The translations under genes were made by a program, and so were the position numbers. This document shows, piece after piece, positions 18,401 to 26,457 of a DNA stretch of 64,000 nucleotides (the stretch's first letter is position 1; every line of letters starts with the position of its first letter). This DNA comes from Stakelama marina. GTDB lineage: Bacteria > Pseudomonadota > Alphaproteobacteria > Sphingomonadales > Sphingomonadaceae. The stretch lies in NCBI RefSeq assembly GCF_018122655.1, contig NZ_JAGRQC010000001.1, forward strand, positions 124,001 to 188,000, given 5' to 3'. Under the pieces are notes generated by a model, which worked only from the letters and a program-made list of their open reading frames with translations, did no database searches and was not told the origin of the DNA.

Positions 18401-18705
18401 CGACGAGCGGCAACGGTTCCGCCGGGAACGGCGCGGATATGGTGCCGATCAATGCCAGCGGAATCGACATGCTCGGCAATGACGGCTTCCTGATCGACGC
18501 CATCCATCTGCCGCGTTTCGAACGCCCGGTTTTCGACCATGACGACTTTGGCCAGGTCGAACATCCGCAGCAGATCGAGGCGGTGCGGCTTCCGTACTTC
18601 GACCGACCGATATTCGATACCGACAGTTTCGATCAGTTCGATCACTTGGGCTCGTTCGCGTTCTTCCAGCACAAGTGGATGGCCTCGGATCACTTCCTTC
18701 TGTGA
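12478..18705 (+). CDS. Giant secreted animal-type haem peroxidase with RTX and Calx-beta repeats
   Basis: The 2075-residue product has an animal haem peroxidase domain over about residues 140-1000. Candidate distal His186 lies in FGQFFDHGL and candidate proximal His654 in RLGHSQL, and the family-typical NIARGRDVGLPTLNELR follows. Glycine/aspartate-rich calcium-binding nonapeptides (GGxGxDxxx) form blocks at about 1005-1170 and 1560-1715, with a weaker one near 1780-1820. A Calx-beta domain lies between (about 1430-1556, SVSEGDSGTKQITLTV and ITNDD). Such proteins leave by type I secretion with a C-terminal signal and oxidise halides or phenolics with H2O2; a Pseudomonas putida homologue, PepA, is reported as antimicrobial. 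The transporter genes follow directly. ATG 12478 is chosen for its strong purine-rich site (GGAAGGGAAGG). The family is sure, the substrate unknown. Confidence 0.93.
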   Translation: MAIRLGAADLEYLLAQVKIGADYSKLAGALDPGGVREVNGRNNNLVGGYDADGNWVPASNIHADWGQADTDFLRLSQTDTPGTGNSWGTTYDPLNPSAGPFGNVNVDMTPRLISNLISSSVIDSTSPAYNPAAAAAMEAMAPHSYPVEVNNSVVGALQGAGLPDQGILGGVPFNEFFVAFGQFFDHGLDFITKGGGYTMITLSPNDPLYVPPTLANGDRNPEYIPGASNVMMLSRASLSNPDGDFYTAEDVAADPDNLTASDIGALKAGVTPQFNNNTGLLIDQSQTYGSDASVNALVRQYDDQGRPTGLLITSAEDGKVYMPEVDENGKRTGVINEIDLNDPANADALQRAEHDMATWSDMKTNAMRLGIELVDTDVFDTPSMLVDPTGNLMFDPAAVLDAGGNRVYYRAAETLADMAARTGVDLATLEAHDPFARDASGMVLHTNQAILIDINTAADPSFHSDIDPGTNAERVYIAADGNSYDYDVDLLNRHYVSGDGRVNENIGLTSVHHVFHEEHNIEVLAIENGVLQEAANMLAGGATMADAAAYVNAWTRTDAGTSDATSELHYLDFDGNDHTIMIEGVNIDDQGAVAWDGNSVYQASRIITETEYNHIAIDQYVNSLAVLPEFVSYSADINVDVSLEFSQAIFRLGHSQLTEYMNVAVPLVVDGVSYAPGTPEWNANPQFGAGEQLFDAFLNPDGYSQYGAAGLAIGLMRQTSNDIDEFVTPAMQQTLLGVPLDLAAINIARGRDVGLPTLNELREQIYNQVVQLNGSSGSGSAIAPYTSWADFGNHLATPESLVNFIASYGRDDDTWHLASLRQSYLEGTADANDPTADGTVTLADLRANAQRIVDAYADASDSMHAAAVKFMIGEPVYHPETHSVDSVGADLGFWDIDLWIGGLAERPLFDGPLGTTFSMIMLDFGQRMQDGDRFYYLYRMPVGQHLGDQIIGEQFADLIQRTTGTEHTGDAFGSQSAFYELGSGNDVWQASTAGSLADGTPVQDGHLVVAGNGGDDYIAGGLGDDYLYGDDGADTLNGSQGNDHIYGGAGNDWITDDENDDFIDGGDGDDVIFAGPGVLDTSHGGSGNDEVHGGDGVDEVFGDDGDDALFGEGDTDLIMGGDGNDYMDGGDSVDEMFGGNGNDWMRGGVGDDNINGGSGNDLMEGGLGPTANDGDRLNGDTVITGQFVVEFNGDGSEGYMDIASYEEAMIPIFASLQDANANGTSSNLADTYAFVEGLVGSAQNDRLTGADANATTSNGADNYLVGGGGNDVLSGLGGNDFIFGDSVVVDSDLYWSGDDYHQYVSVNNTDPDNVTYEVRGDHLGVKSTDQWVTEWGELRPVYNDGSKGHVLGDNGAEGDADIVVFSGNHDDYTVTTSDFVDEFGQTRTAFIVHDNVGDRDGTDTVVDVEYFQFADFTLSAQELLLGPPTPTIDSSISVSEGDSGTKQITLTVTLGYASGRPVEIGWATADGTATSSGPSSTSSGPATTLTGNPDFVGASGTITFAPMETTKTITVEVAGDIELEDDESFTVNLSAVSNVTIDPASATSVITITNDDSYNVITGTNGNNLLNGTAAPDMISGLNGNDRIHGLGGDDLMIGGAGNDFYYVEQAGDQVVELAGEGTDRVYSSVSWAADPTSEIEFILTTDTRGTDAIDLGGTDTANDIRGNYGNNVLTGLGGADTLRGYAGDDVLAGGDGDDLLLGGGGQDTAVFDGPAANYAIRSNGGYNVLVTDVTAGGGADDVRQMEILRFAGTDYTIQLGSNGSQLTASFGQSTIFFARNGNDTVNGSAFADILNGGAGMNTILAGNGDDLVTVDVADGGHDVVYGGSGTDTLQILGTAAAETFTVYDNASLPGGLTPTNGSAEIYITVTVGGVESIIAEAREIEEIEILTSDAALSAAGGSQTGATGDTINIVGDFTGTSLAYNTITVTGSGANDTVDISGLTSAHRLKFNSGGGADQVVGDLRPQDVVDFLPTSGNGSAGNGADMVPINASGIDMLGNDGFLIDAIHLPRFERPVFDHDDFGQVEHPQQIEAVRLPYFDRPIFDTDSFDQFDHLGSFAFFQHKWMASDHFLL
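15505..15990 (+). repeat. RTX calcium-binding nonapeptide repeat block
   Basis: This part of the peroxidase gene encodes consecutive GGxGxDxxx-type nonapeptides (for example GGLGDDYLYGDDGADTL and GGAGNDWI). At DNA level it is rich in repeated GGCGGCGACGGC-like units. A second, shorter block lies at about 17160-17620. Confidence 0.85.
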
Positions 18706-18713
18706 CGTGCCCT

Positions 18714-18739
18714 GCGGAGCCGGTGTCATCCGGCTCCGC
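18714..18739 (+). promoter_or_regulatory. Perfect intercistronic hairpin between peroxidase and transporter genes
   Basis: GCGGAGCCGG and CCGGCTCCGC form a 10-bp GC-rich stem with loop TGTCAT. It starts 9 nt after the peroxidase stop and lacks a T-tract. It is well placed as a partial terminator or 3' stabiliser that lets the peroxidase mRNA outnumber the transporter mRNA. Confidence 0.6.
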
Positions 18740-18770
18740 CCGTATCGCAATTCAGCCGGGGGAGTGTGTC

Positions 18771-20528
18771 ATGCGTTTGTTCTGGATGGAGGTCCCTGCG
18801 GGGCTTGAAGAAGCGGCATCGGCGTGCCGTAACCATTTCCGCCTCGCCGCAGGGTTCAGCGCGCTCATCAATATTCTGTATCTCGCGCCGACGATCTACA
18901 TGATGCAGATCTACGACCGCGTCGTGCCGACCAGCGGCGTCTTCACGCTTTTCTGGCTTACCGTCGTCATCGCGCTCGCGATCGGGACGCTGACCTCGCT
19001 CGATGCCATCCGCTCACGCGTGATGATGCAGTCCTCGCTGCGGTTGAACCGGTTGCTTTCGGGCAGGATACTCGACCGGTTGCTTGCGCGGCAGGCCGTC
19101 AATTCCGGCGCAGCCGCCTCGCAAGCCCTGCGCGAGTTCGACACGCTGCGCCAGTCGCTGGCGGGGCCTGCCGGCACCGTCGTCTTCGACGTGCCCTGGA
19201 CGCCGATTTTCCTGCTCGTCGCCTTCATGATCCATCCCGCTCTGGGTTTTCTAATCCTCGGCGCCGGGACGGTCCTGATCCTGCTGGCGATCACCAATGG
19301 ACGCCGCAACAGGGAAGCGCTCGAGGCGACGCGCCGGTCGGAGGCGAAAGCGTATATGGCGCAGGAAGAGACGCTGCGGAATGTCGAGCTTGTCCGTGCG
19401 CTGGGCATGCGGCGCGCGCTGGTGACGCGGCATATCGCCGAACGCCGGGCGGGGCTGGGAAAGGCGTTGCAGCTTCAGATTTCGGGCGGCCGCTACAATG
19501 GCGTAATCAAGTTCATACGGATGTTCATGCAGTCCTTTGCGCTCGGCATGGGGGCCTGGCTCGCGATCGAGGGACAGATTTCCATCGGCTCGATCATTGC
19601 CGCCTCGGTACTGCTCAGCAGGGCGCTGCAGCCGATCGAACAGCTTGTCGGGGTCTGGCCGCAGCTCAACCAGGCGCGGCAAGCGCTCCATTCGCTCGGC
19701 GAAATCCTGGCGAAGCCGGCAGACGGCCGACCCGACAGGACAATGCTGCCCGAACCCGAGGGACGGCTGGAGCTGGCGGGTGTGGTCGTCCGCGCCGACG
19801 ATGACCAGACGCTTTTGCTCAAGCGGATTTCGCTCAAGCTGGTGCCCGGCGAAGTGCTGGGGATCATCGGCCCGTCGGGCGCCGGCAAGACGACGCTTGC
19901 GCGCGTGGCCGCGGGGGCGCTCGCACCCGATCTGGGCGAGTTGCGGATCGACGACGCCAGCGCCGACGACTGGGATCCGGAGCGGCTTTCGCAACATATC
20001 GGCTATCTGCCCCAGGATTGCGCGCTCCTCGCCGGTACGATCAGCGAGAATATCTCGCGATTTGCAGCCTATCGCGGTGTTCCGCAGCCGATCATCGACC
20101 TGGAGGTCGTGAAGGCGGCAAAGCTGGCCGGCGTGCATGAGATGATCCTGCGTCTGCCAAACGGCTATGACACGATGCTGGAGGGCAGCGGCAAACGCCT
20201 GTCGGCGGGGCAGGCGCAGCGCGTGGCGCTGGCGCGAGCGCTTTATGGCGGTCCCCGCGTGCTGATCCTCGATGAACCCAATTCGGCGCTCGATGGCGAC
20301 GGCGAAGCGGCGCTGACGCGTGCGGTCGCCGCCGCAAGGGCCAATGGCGCAGCGGTCATGATCGTCGCGCACAGGCCGGCGATACTAGGAAGCGCGGCAC
20401 GGCTGGCACTGCTCAACGACGGGGAAATCGCGCGCATCGGTCCGCGCGAAGAAGTGCTTGCCGCGATTACCACGGCAATGAAGGCGCGCGCCGCCAAGGC
20501 GCCGCAAACGGTGGGAGCGAAACGATGA
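18771..20528 (+). CDS. Type I secretion ABC transporter, PrtD-like
   Basis: The 585-residue protein has an N-terminal membrane domain (about 20-300) and a C-terminal nucleotide-binding domain. The latter carries Walker A GPSGAGKTT, ABC signature LSAGQAQR and Walker B VLILDEP. It lacks the N-terminal C39-like domain of HlyB, so it fits the PrtD/AprD subfamily that exports RTX proteins. It powers export of the peroxidase encoded just upstream. ATG 18771 has GGGGGAG upstream. Its last four bases (ATGA) start the adaptor gene, giving coupled translation. No TolC-like gene is in the window. Confidence 0.95.
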   Translation: MRLFWMEVPAGLEEAASACRNHFRLAAGFSALINILYLAPTIYMMQIYDRVVPTSGVFTLFWLTVVIALAIGTLTSLDAIRSRVMMQSSLRLNRLLSGRILDRLLARQAVNSGAAASQALREFDTLRQSLAGPAGTVVFDVPWTPIFLLVAFMIHPALGFLILGAGTVLILLAITNGRRNREALEATRRSEAKAYMAQEETLRNVELVRALGMRRALVTRHIAERRAGLGKALQLQISGGRYNGVIKFIRMFMQSFALGMGAWLAIEGQISIGSIIAASVLLSRALQPIEQLVGVWPQLNQARQALHSLGEILAKPADGRPDRTMLPEPEGRLELAGVVVRADDDQTLLLKRISLKLVPGEVLGIIGPSGAGKTTLARVAAGALAPDLGELRIDDASADDWDPERLSQHIGYLPQDCALLAGTISENISRFAAYRGVPQPIIDLEVVKAAKLAGVHEMILRLPNGYDTMLEGSGKRLSAGQAQRVALARALYGGPRVLILDEPNSALDGDGEAALTRAVAAARANGAAVMIVAHRPAILGSAARLALLNDGEIARIGPREEVLAAITTAMKARAAKAPQTVGAKR

Positions 20529-21886
20529 ACGACATGCAGTGGGCGCAACCCGAGATCGAAAAAAGCGCGTCGTCGCCCGTGCATGGCGACGGTCTGCGTC
20601 GCGAGATCAAGATCGGCGGCGCGATCGCCGGTGCATTCTTCATCGGCATCCTCGGCTGGGCCGCTGTAACGCCGCTCGACGCCGGCGCGCATGCTGCCGG
20701 CGTGGTCGCGGTTTCGGGCAGTCGTCAGGCTGTTCAGCACCGCGAAGGAGGCATTATCACCCGCCTCGACGTCGCCGAGGGCGATTTCGTCGAAAAGGGC
20801 GATCCGCTGCTCGAGGTTTCGGCGTCCGACGTTCTGGCGGACGAACGCGCGATGACCAGCGAGGTGATTGCGCTCCTGACCCAGCGTGCGCGACTTGTCG
20901 CCGAGCGCGATCGCCGGATGCGCGTATCGGAGCCTGCCGAATTCGCTGCGCTGACGGGGCCTGACAAAGCGCTTGCCGAAGAGGCTTTGACAGGTCAGCG
21001 TCGCGTGTTCGAGGCGCGGCGCAAGGCGCTTCGCACACAGCGCGAGGTGCTGGGGCAACGGATCAATCAGTACGATCAGCAGATCGGCGGCTATTCCTAT
21101 CAGATGACCTCGAACCGCGAACAGCAACGCCTGATGGGCGAGGAACTCGACGGCCTGCGGACCTTGCTGCCGAAGGGATTTGTCGCGGTAAACCGGGTGC
21201 GTGCGCTCGAACGCGGTGCGGCACAGCTCGATGGCCAATATGGTGCCTTCCAGTCCGAGATCGCTCGTGTCCGCGAAGCGATCGGCGAGGCCCGCCTGCA
21301 GATCACGGCGCTCGACAAACAGATGATGCAGGAAGTCACCGAGCAACTGCGCGAGGTCGAAGTGCGGCTGGACGAAGTGCAGCCCCGGTTGAAGGCGGTG
21401 CGGGAAAAGCTGGCGCGCTCCACCGTGCGTGCGCCCGCCACCGGCCGCGTTGTGGGGTTGCGGGTCTTCACGGTCGGCGGCGTGATCGGCGCTGGCGAAA
21501 AGCTGATGGAAATCGTGCCGCGCGACCGCAACCTGGTGATCGAGGCCAAGGCATCGCCCTCCGACGCCGACGACCTGATGCAGGGCATGGAAACCCAGAT
21601 CCGCTTTTCAGGCCTGCACGAGCGAAACCTGCCAATGCTGAAGGGCCGGATCGGCAAGGTGTCCGCGGACAGCATGGAGGATGAGCGGACCGGAACGCCC
21701 TATTTCGCGATCGAGGTGATCGTGCCGCCCGATCAGGTATCGATCCTGCGCCAGATACGGGGTGGAAATGTGCTGAAGGCGGGGCTGCCTGCCGAAGTCA
21801 TGGTGCCGCTGCGCAAGCGGACGGCGCTTTCCTATCTGCTTGAACCGATCACGCAGACCTTGTGGCTCGCGGGGCGCGAGAGCTGA
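20525..21886 (+). CDS. HlyD-family membrane fusion protein, PrtE-like
   Basis: The 453-residue adaptor has a short cytoplasmic N-terminus, one membrane segment (about 30-50), a lipoyl-like half (HREGGIITRLDVAEGDFVEKGDPLLEV split around the hairpin), a long coiled-coil region (about 110-290) and a C-terminal barrel domain (STVRAPATGRVVGL onwards). It links the inner-membrane ABC transporter to a TolC-type outer-membrane channel. It overlaps the transporter gene by 4 bp. With the transporter it forms the probable export machine for the RTX peroxidase. The outer-membrane channel must be encoded elsewhere. Confidence 0.95.
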   Translation: MNDMQWAQPEIEKSASSPVHGDGLRREIKIGGAIAGAFFIGILGWAAVTPLDAGAHAAGVVAVSGSRQAVQHREGGIITRLDVAEGDFVEKGDPLLEVSASDVLADERAMTSEVIALLTQRARLVAERDRRMRVSEPAEFAALTGPDKALAEEALTGQRRVFEARRKALRTQREVLGQRINQYDQQIGGYSYQMTSNREQQRLMGEELDGLRTLLPKGFVAVNRVRALERGAAQLDGQYGAFQSEIARVREAIGEARLQITALDKQMMQEVTEQLREVEVRLDEVQPRLKAVREKLARSTVRAPATGRVVGLRVFTVGGVIGAGEKLMEIVPRDRNLVIEAKASPSDADDLMQGMETQIRFSGLHERNLPMLKGRIGKVSADSMEDERTGTPYFAIEVIVPPDQVSILRQIRGGNVLKAGLPAEVMVPLRKRTALSYLLEPITQTLWLAGRES

Positions 21887-21890
21887 GGAC

Positions 21891-22268
21891 TCAGGGCGCG
21901 CGATGTGCGAGCGGTTCTTCGCGCAGCGCAGCCTCCAGCATGGCGAGTGGATCGGTATCGCCGACAAGGCCCAGATTGCTTTCGAGCCGGCGGTAGAGCG
22001 TCAGCACCGTTCGGCCGGTGTCGCTGAGCCGTGCGCCGCTGGCCTTGCCGCCGCCGGCGTGGGTTTCGACCAGCGGCGCGGTGAAGCAGCGGTTCATGCT
22101 GTCGACGAGCAGCCAGGCGCGGCGATAGCTCATCCCCATTGCCGCCGCCGCGCGCGAGATCGAGCCTTCGCGGTCGATGGCGTCGAGCAGGTCGGCCTTG
22201 CCCGGCCCCATCGCGATCTCGTCACCGCAATAGAGTTGCGCCTTGATCTTCAACGGGCCGATTCGCAT
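21891..22268 (-). CDS. ModE-like LysR-type winged-helix regulator (DNA-binding domain only)
   Basis: The 125-residue protein matches the N-terminal winged-helix domain of ModE: DLLDAIDREGSISRAAAAMG followed by SYRRAWLLVDSMN and the GGGKASGARLSDTG segment. It has no molybdate-binding MOP/TOBE domain, so it belongs to the short ModE-like class. Full ModE represses molybdate uptake; no mod transporter or molybdoenzyme gene is nearby, so the target is unknown. It is convergent with the HlyD-like gene, with only four bases between them, and is about 100 bp downstream of the RDD operon end. Confidence 0.85.
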   Translation of the reverse strand: MRIGPLKIKAQLYCGDEIAMGPGKADLLDAIDREGSISRAAAAMGMSYRRAWLLVDSMNRCFTAPLVETHAGGGKASGARLSDTGRTVLTLYRRLESNLGLVGDTDPLAMLEAALREEPLAHRAP

Positions 22269-22369
22269 CGCGGATCAGCCTCGCTCGGGCGTTGGCGAAC
22301 CATTCATGGAGACTGCATACCGTCCGCCGCGCGGCATCGCCAGCTTCCCGCTCAGGCCCAGATTCCCGA

Positions 22370-23239
22370 TCAGGAAGCGTCGTCGAACTTGTCGCGCTTG
22401 CGCCTGCCGAACAGCAGTTTGCGTTCCAGCTCTCCGCGCAACGCCCGGTAATAGCTGTCGAGAAACACGCGGTCGGCGATAGTGTCGTCCCGACCCAACT
22501 TGCGGCGGATTGCCGCGGCGACCATCGTGATGGAATCAGCATCGTCGCGGCGCAGGACGTCCTCCAGCCGCTGCAACTCGAACTGGCCGTATACCGCCAG
22601 CTCCTCCGGCGTGAATCTGAGCAGGTCGGCCGCTTTTCCATCTGCGCGAACCAGATCCTCGCCAATCGCGCGCCGGGCATTCTCGACCACCCAGGTGCCC
22701 GCGATCAGGTCACCGGCGCGCAGCCGGTGGCGGTTGAACAGCGGGAAGAAGAGGAAGATCGCCGCCCAGGCGAAGCCGAGAACCGTCGTCCAGCGATCGA
22801 CGAAGCCTTCCGCCGCGCCGAAGGCGAGGAAGGTAAGCGGAAGGAATATCTCAATCTCGCGCATCAGATTCCGTGCGATCACCGCCGCGCCGGTCAGCCT
22901 GCCGCCATCGCGCGCGACGACGCGGAGCTTGAGCATCCGCTTGCCGAAGGTCGCGGCACGCGCACCGCTTTCCATCAGCGTGAAATAGAAGTTTCTGAGG
23001 ACGAAGAAGAACAACAGCCAGATGACGGCGAAGACCGTCGGATAGCTTTTCCCGATCGCCCAGAACAGCAACATGACGAGCAAGGTCGCGGCGATCAGCA
23101 CCGCGATCAGGATCAGCCAGTCGAGCAGGAATGCGCTTGCCCGCGTGCCCGCGCTGGCGAGCTTCAGGTTCAGCGCCACGCCTTCGGGCGTCACCAATGC
23201 GCGGTTCAGCGTGCGCGGCGGCCTGTTACGCCGTGCCAT
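22370..23239 (-). CDS. RDD family membrane protein
   Basis: The 289-residue protein has the RDD arrangement in its first 170 residues: an Arg and Asp in the first membrane segment (TRASAFLLDWLILI), two more hydrophobic spans, and FGKRMLKLRVV after the second. The last 110 residues are soluble and charged. RDD proteins are poorly understood; some are proposed to transport ions. ATG 23239 has GGGAGG 6 nt upstream and overlaps the preceding gene by 14 bp, so it is the last gene of the six-gene MoxR operon. Confidence 0.85.
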   Translation of the reverse strand: MARRNRPPRTLNRALVTPEGVALNLKLASAGTRASAFLLDWLILIAVLIAATLLVMLLFWAIGKSYPTVFAVIWLLFFFVLRNFYFTLMESGARAATFGKRMLKLRVVARDGGRLTGAAVIARNLMREIEIFLPLTFLAFGAAEGFVDRWTTVLGFAWAAIFLFFPLFNRHRLRAGDLIAGTWVVENARRAIGEDLVRADGKAADLLRFTPEELAVYGQFELQRLEDVLRRDDADSITMVAAAIRRKLGRDDTIADRVFLDSYYRALRGELERKLLFGRRKRDKFDDAS

Positions 23240-24236
23240 GATGCCGCCTCCCGACAAGTCCGAAATAGCCGAGCCACAGGATGAACATCGTGCCGCCGAC
23301 CGCGAACCGCGCATTGTCGTCGGTAATGAGCTGCCGCCCGAACCCTTCGAGCAGCCCCGCCACGAGCAGCATGAGGATGACACCGATCATCACCAGCGCG
23401 GCACGCTTGCCGGCATCGCCTGCCGCCGCCAGCCGCGAGCGGGCACCGGGAAACGCCATCGCGCGCCCGATATGCAAGCCTGCCGCGCCTGCGAGGATGA
23501 TCGCCGAAATCTCGGTCGTGCCGTGGATCGCCAGCCACCCCGCAAGACCGATACCCAGGCCGTGCGGTACGAATGCGGCAAACAGCGCGCCCATCATCGC
23601 CCCGTTCTGCGCGATCAGGAAGAAGGTCGGGATACCGAAGGCAAAACCGAGGGCGAAGGCGAGGATCGAAATCTGCGAATTGTGCGTGAAGAGGTAGGTC
23701 GCGAAGACCTCGAGCCCGCCTTCGCTCGGCGCGTCGTAGAGCGAGGATCTAAGCGTCTCCGTCGTTGCCTGCATGTCGCGTCCCTGGGCAAGGCCGGGCG
23801 GGATGATCGCGTCGAACCAGGCGGGATCGGCATGGACGAGATAATAGCCGGCGAAGATGCTCGCCACGAACAGCAGCGCGATGACGACAATTTCCGGGGC
23901 GATCGCGCGCACCGCCTGTGGCCAGCCATGGGCGAAATAGGTTTTCAACTGGCGCGACCACGGCTCGCGGCAGCCATAGAGGATGAAATAGGCGCGCGTG
24001 CACAGGCTTTCGAGATAGGCGATCATCGCCGCGTCGAGCGAGGTTTCGCGCGCGACCGACAATGCGGACAGCGTCGCGCGGTACAGGCGTGGCAGATCGA
24101 TCAGGTCGTCTTCGGACAAGCGCCGCGGCGACTTTTTCTCGACCAGGTCGAGCAGTTCTTCGAGCAGCAGCCAGTCGGCCTCGCGCTCGGCGCGGAAATG
24201 GCGTGCCGCGAATTGCGGAGGGGCGACGGCGGTCAT
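23226..24236 (-). CDS. SpoIIM-like (DUF95) membrane protein
   Basis: The 336-residue protein has a soluble N-terminal third (about 1-105) and then roughly five or six hydrophobic spans. The segment THNSQISILAFALGFAFG, the HGTTEISAI element and the glycine-rich GAAGLHIGRA are typical of the stage II sporulation protein M family, which is widespread in non-sporulating bacteria. In this operon context it is expected to work with the MoxR/DUF58 proteins at the cytoplasmic membrane. It is joined by overlaps to both neighbours. Confidence 0.88.
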   Translation of the reverse strand: MTAVAPPQFAARHFRAEREADWLLLEELLDLVEKKSPRRLSEDDLIDLPRLYRATLSALSVARETSLDAAMIAYLESLCTRAYFILYGCREPWSRQLKTYFAHGWPQAVRAIAPEIVVIALLFVASIFAGYYLVHADPAWFDAIIPPGLAQGRDMQATTETLRSSLYDAPSEGGLEVFATYLFTHNSQISILAFALGFAFGIPTFFLIAQNGAMMGALFAAFVPHGLGIGLAGWLAIHGTTEISAIILAGAAGLHIGRAMAFPGARSRLAAAGDAGKRAALVMIGVILMLLVAGLLEGFGRQLITDDNARFAVGGTMFILWLGYFGLVGRRHHGTA

Positions 24237-25504
24237 GCGCGCTCCTTCATGCCGACATAGCGCTCGACAAGGGCCAGCGGCAGATCGTCCGGCCGCGCTT
24301 CGATCACGTCGATGCCCAGCCGTTTCAGCCGTTCGATGACGATGCGGCGTTCGCGCAGCAGCGTGTGCGCGACATTGGCGCGCACGACGTCGTCGCCATG
24401 TTCGGGCCGCGCGGTGCGGATCGCTTCCAGCTCGACATCCTCGAACAGCACGAACAGCACGCGGTGCCGCTTTAGCAGGCGGGCAGCGGCGGTCATCATC
24501 AGCTCGGCGCTGGTCGGATCGGTGAACTCGGTGAACAGCACGATCAGCGACCGGCGTTCGAGCTTACGGTCGAGCGTGACGAGCGAGAGCGTATAATTGC
24601 TCTCCTCGGCCAGATAGTCGATTTCGGCGGCGCTTCGGTGCAGTTCGGCAAAGCTCCGCGTGCCGGCCTGCGTCCCGCTATCGACCTGCGGTCGCGCGGC
24701 GAAGGAATAGAGCCGCACGCGGTCGCCCGATTTCAGCGCGACGAATGCAGCGAGCAGCGCGGCCGAAACCGCCCGGTCGACACGCGGCACGCCGCCGACC
24801 GGATCGCACATCGCCCGCCCGCTATCGACGGCGAAGACGATCGCATTGTCGCGTTCGGTACGATATTCGCGGGCGAGCAGCGCGAAATGGCGAGCCGATG
24901 CCTTCCAGTCGATCGATCGGCGCTCCATCCCCGGCTGAAAGTCGGTCAGCGCCTGAAACTCGCTGCCGTCGCCGCTGTCGAGCCGCATCCTCAGGCCCTG
25001 CTGGTTGCTGCGCAGATATTGCCGCATCCCCTGTTCGCGCACCGGGCGCAGGTCGGGCGTAACGACGATCGGCAGGTCGGCCTCGCGCGACACCTGTCGC
25101 CACGCAAAGCCCAGCGGCCCCCGGCGACGCGCCCACAGGCGGCGGATGACCGCGCGCCCGCGCCGAACGGCGACATAGCGCAGCCCGACGCCCGAAGGCT
25201 CCGCGGGTTCGAGGGGGGCGGAGACATCGGCGGCAAACTCGGCCGCAATCCGCTGGCCCGACCGTTCATAGGCGGGGGAGAGATCGACCATGTCGCCGAC
25301 GTCGACGGCGCCTTCCGCCGCAACCACGAACTCGCCGCGGCGCAGAGGCGGCGTCAGCAACGCATCGGCGATGATGAGCACGAGCACCACCGCCACCCAG
25401 GCGAGCGCGATCACCCAGCCGCCGGGAAGCAGCACGCCGATCAGCAACGCCACTGGCGCCGCCGCAGCGATCAGATAGACGGCCCGGGCGGTGGGATAGA
25501 TCAA
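24233..25504 (-). CDS. DUF58 domain protein (vWA-like)
   Basis: The 423-residue protein has two N-terminal membrane segments (about 8-48), a beta-rich middle part, and the DUF58 core from about residue 185. The core has the conserved [17 protein letters not shown] motif followed by a vWA-like fold (FAVDSGRAM with its metal-site residues). DUF58 proteins are encoded beside MoxR ATPases and are thought to be their substrates or adaptors. It overlaps both flanking genes by four bases. Confidence 0.9.
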   Translation of the reverse strand: MIYPTARAVYLIAAAAPVALLIGVLLPGGWVIALAWVAVVLVLIIADALLTPPLRRGEFVVAAEGAVDVGDMVDLSPAYERSGQRIAAEFAADVSAPLEPAEPSGVGLRYVAVRRGRAVIRRLWARRRGPLGFAWRQVSREADLPIVVTPDLRPVREQGMRQYLRSNQQGLRMRLDSGDGSEFQALTDFQPGMERRSIDWKASARHFALLAREYRTERDNAIVFAVDSGRAMCDPVGGVPRVDRAVSAALLAAFVALKSGDRVRLYSFAARPQVDSGTQAGTRSFAELHRSAAEIDYLAEESNYTLSLVTLDRKLERRSLIVLFTEFTDPTSAELMMTAAARLLKRHRVLFVLFEDVELEAIRTARPEHGDDVVRANVAHTLLRERRIVIERLKRLGIDVIEARPDDLPLALVERYVGMKERA

Positions 25505-26457
25505 CGCGGCGCCTCTACCTGATCGATCAGCTGCGCGACGACCTCGTCGCCCCGACGCCCGTCGATCTCTGCCGAGGCCGACAGGATGATGCGGTGGCGC
25601 AACAGCGACGGCGCGAGCAGCTTCACATCGTCGGGGATTACGTAATCGCGCCCGTCGAGCGCGGCGGCGGCGCGCGATGCGCTGGCGAGTGCGGATGCGG
25701 CGCGCGGCGATGCGCCTGTCGCAAGGTCGGGATGGGTGCGCGTGGCGCGGATAAGATCGACGATATAGCCGGTCACTTCCTCCACCAGCTTTACGCCTTG
25801 CACAGCGGCAATGGCGTCGGCGATCTGGCCGCCATCGGCGACTTGCGAAACGCCGCTGTCCTCCGGGTGCGGGGCGCCCGAACGCGCGCCATATTGCGTG
25901 ACGATCGCCCGTTCCGCCTCAAGCGTGGGATAATCGATGGCGAGCTTGAACAGGAAGCGGTCGAGCTGCGCTTCGGGCAGCGGATAGACGCCTTGCTGCT
26001 CGATCGGATTTTGCGTCGCGACGACGGTGAAGCGGTCCGACAGCGTTTCGGTGCGGCCGTCGATGGTCACGCTGCGCTCCTGCATGGCCTCGAGTAGCGC
26101 GGCCTGCGTCTTGGGCGGGGTGCGGTTGATTTCGTCGGCGAGCAGCAACTCGCAGAAAACGGGACCGCGCGTCAGTTCGAAGCTCGACGTTTGAAAATTG
26201 AACAGGTTCGATCCGATAATGTCGCCGGGCATCAGGTCGGGCGTGAACTGGATGCGGCCGAAATCGAGCCCGAGGGTGCGCGCGAAACTCTGCGCGAGCA
26301 GCGTCTTGGCGGTTCCCGGCGGTCCTTCGAGAAGGACATGGCCGGAGGAAAACAGAGCGATCGCGAGGAAGCGCACCACCTCCGACTGATCGACCACCGC
26401 TTTCGCGATCTCGCGGTCGATCGCCTCTCCCAATACGCGGACTTCGTCGAGCGTCAT
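25501..26457 (-). CDS. MoxR family AAA+ ATPase
   Basis: The 318-residue ATPase has Walker A GPPGTAKT, Walker B LLADEINR, sensor region [21 protein letters not shown], and the C-terminal lid with [13 protein letters not shown]. MoxR proteins act as chaperone-like ATPases that assemble or activate complexes through vWA-domain partners, here probably the DUF58 protein encoded next. Length and motifs are complete. The ATGA overlaps on each side show it is an internal operon gene. Confidence 0.95.
   Translation of the reverse strand: MTLDEVRVLGEAIDREIAKAVVDQSEVVRFLAIALFSSGHVLLEGPPGTAKTLLAQSFARTLGLDFGRIQFTPDLMPGDIIGSNLFNFQTSSFELTRGPVFCELLLADEINRTPPKTQAALLEAMQERSVTIDGRTETLSDRFTVVATQNPIEQQGVYPLPEAQLDRFLFKLAIDYPTLEAERAIVTQYGARSGAPHPEDSGVSQVADGGQIADAIAAVQGVKLVEEVTGYIVDLIRATRTHPDLATGASPRAASALASASRAAAALDGRDYVIPDDVKLLAPSLLRHRIILSASAEIDGRRGDEVVAQLIDQVEAPR

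Noticed and set aside
18675-18770. Upstream extension of the ABC transporter gene
   Set aside because: The extra 32 codons run over the peroxidase 3' end and the hairpin; ATG 18771 has a good ribosome-binding site.
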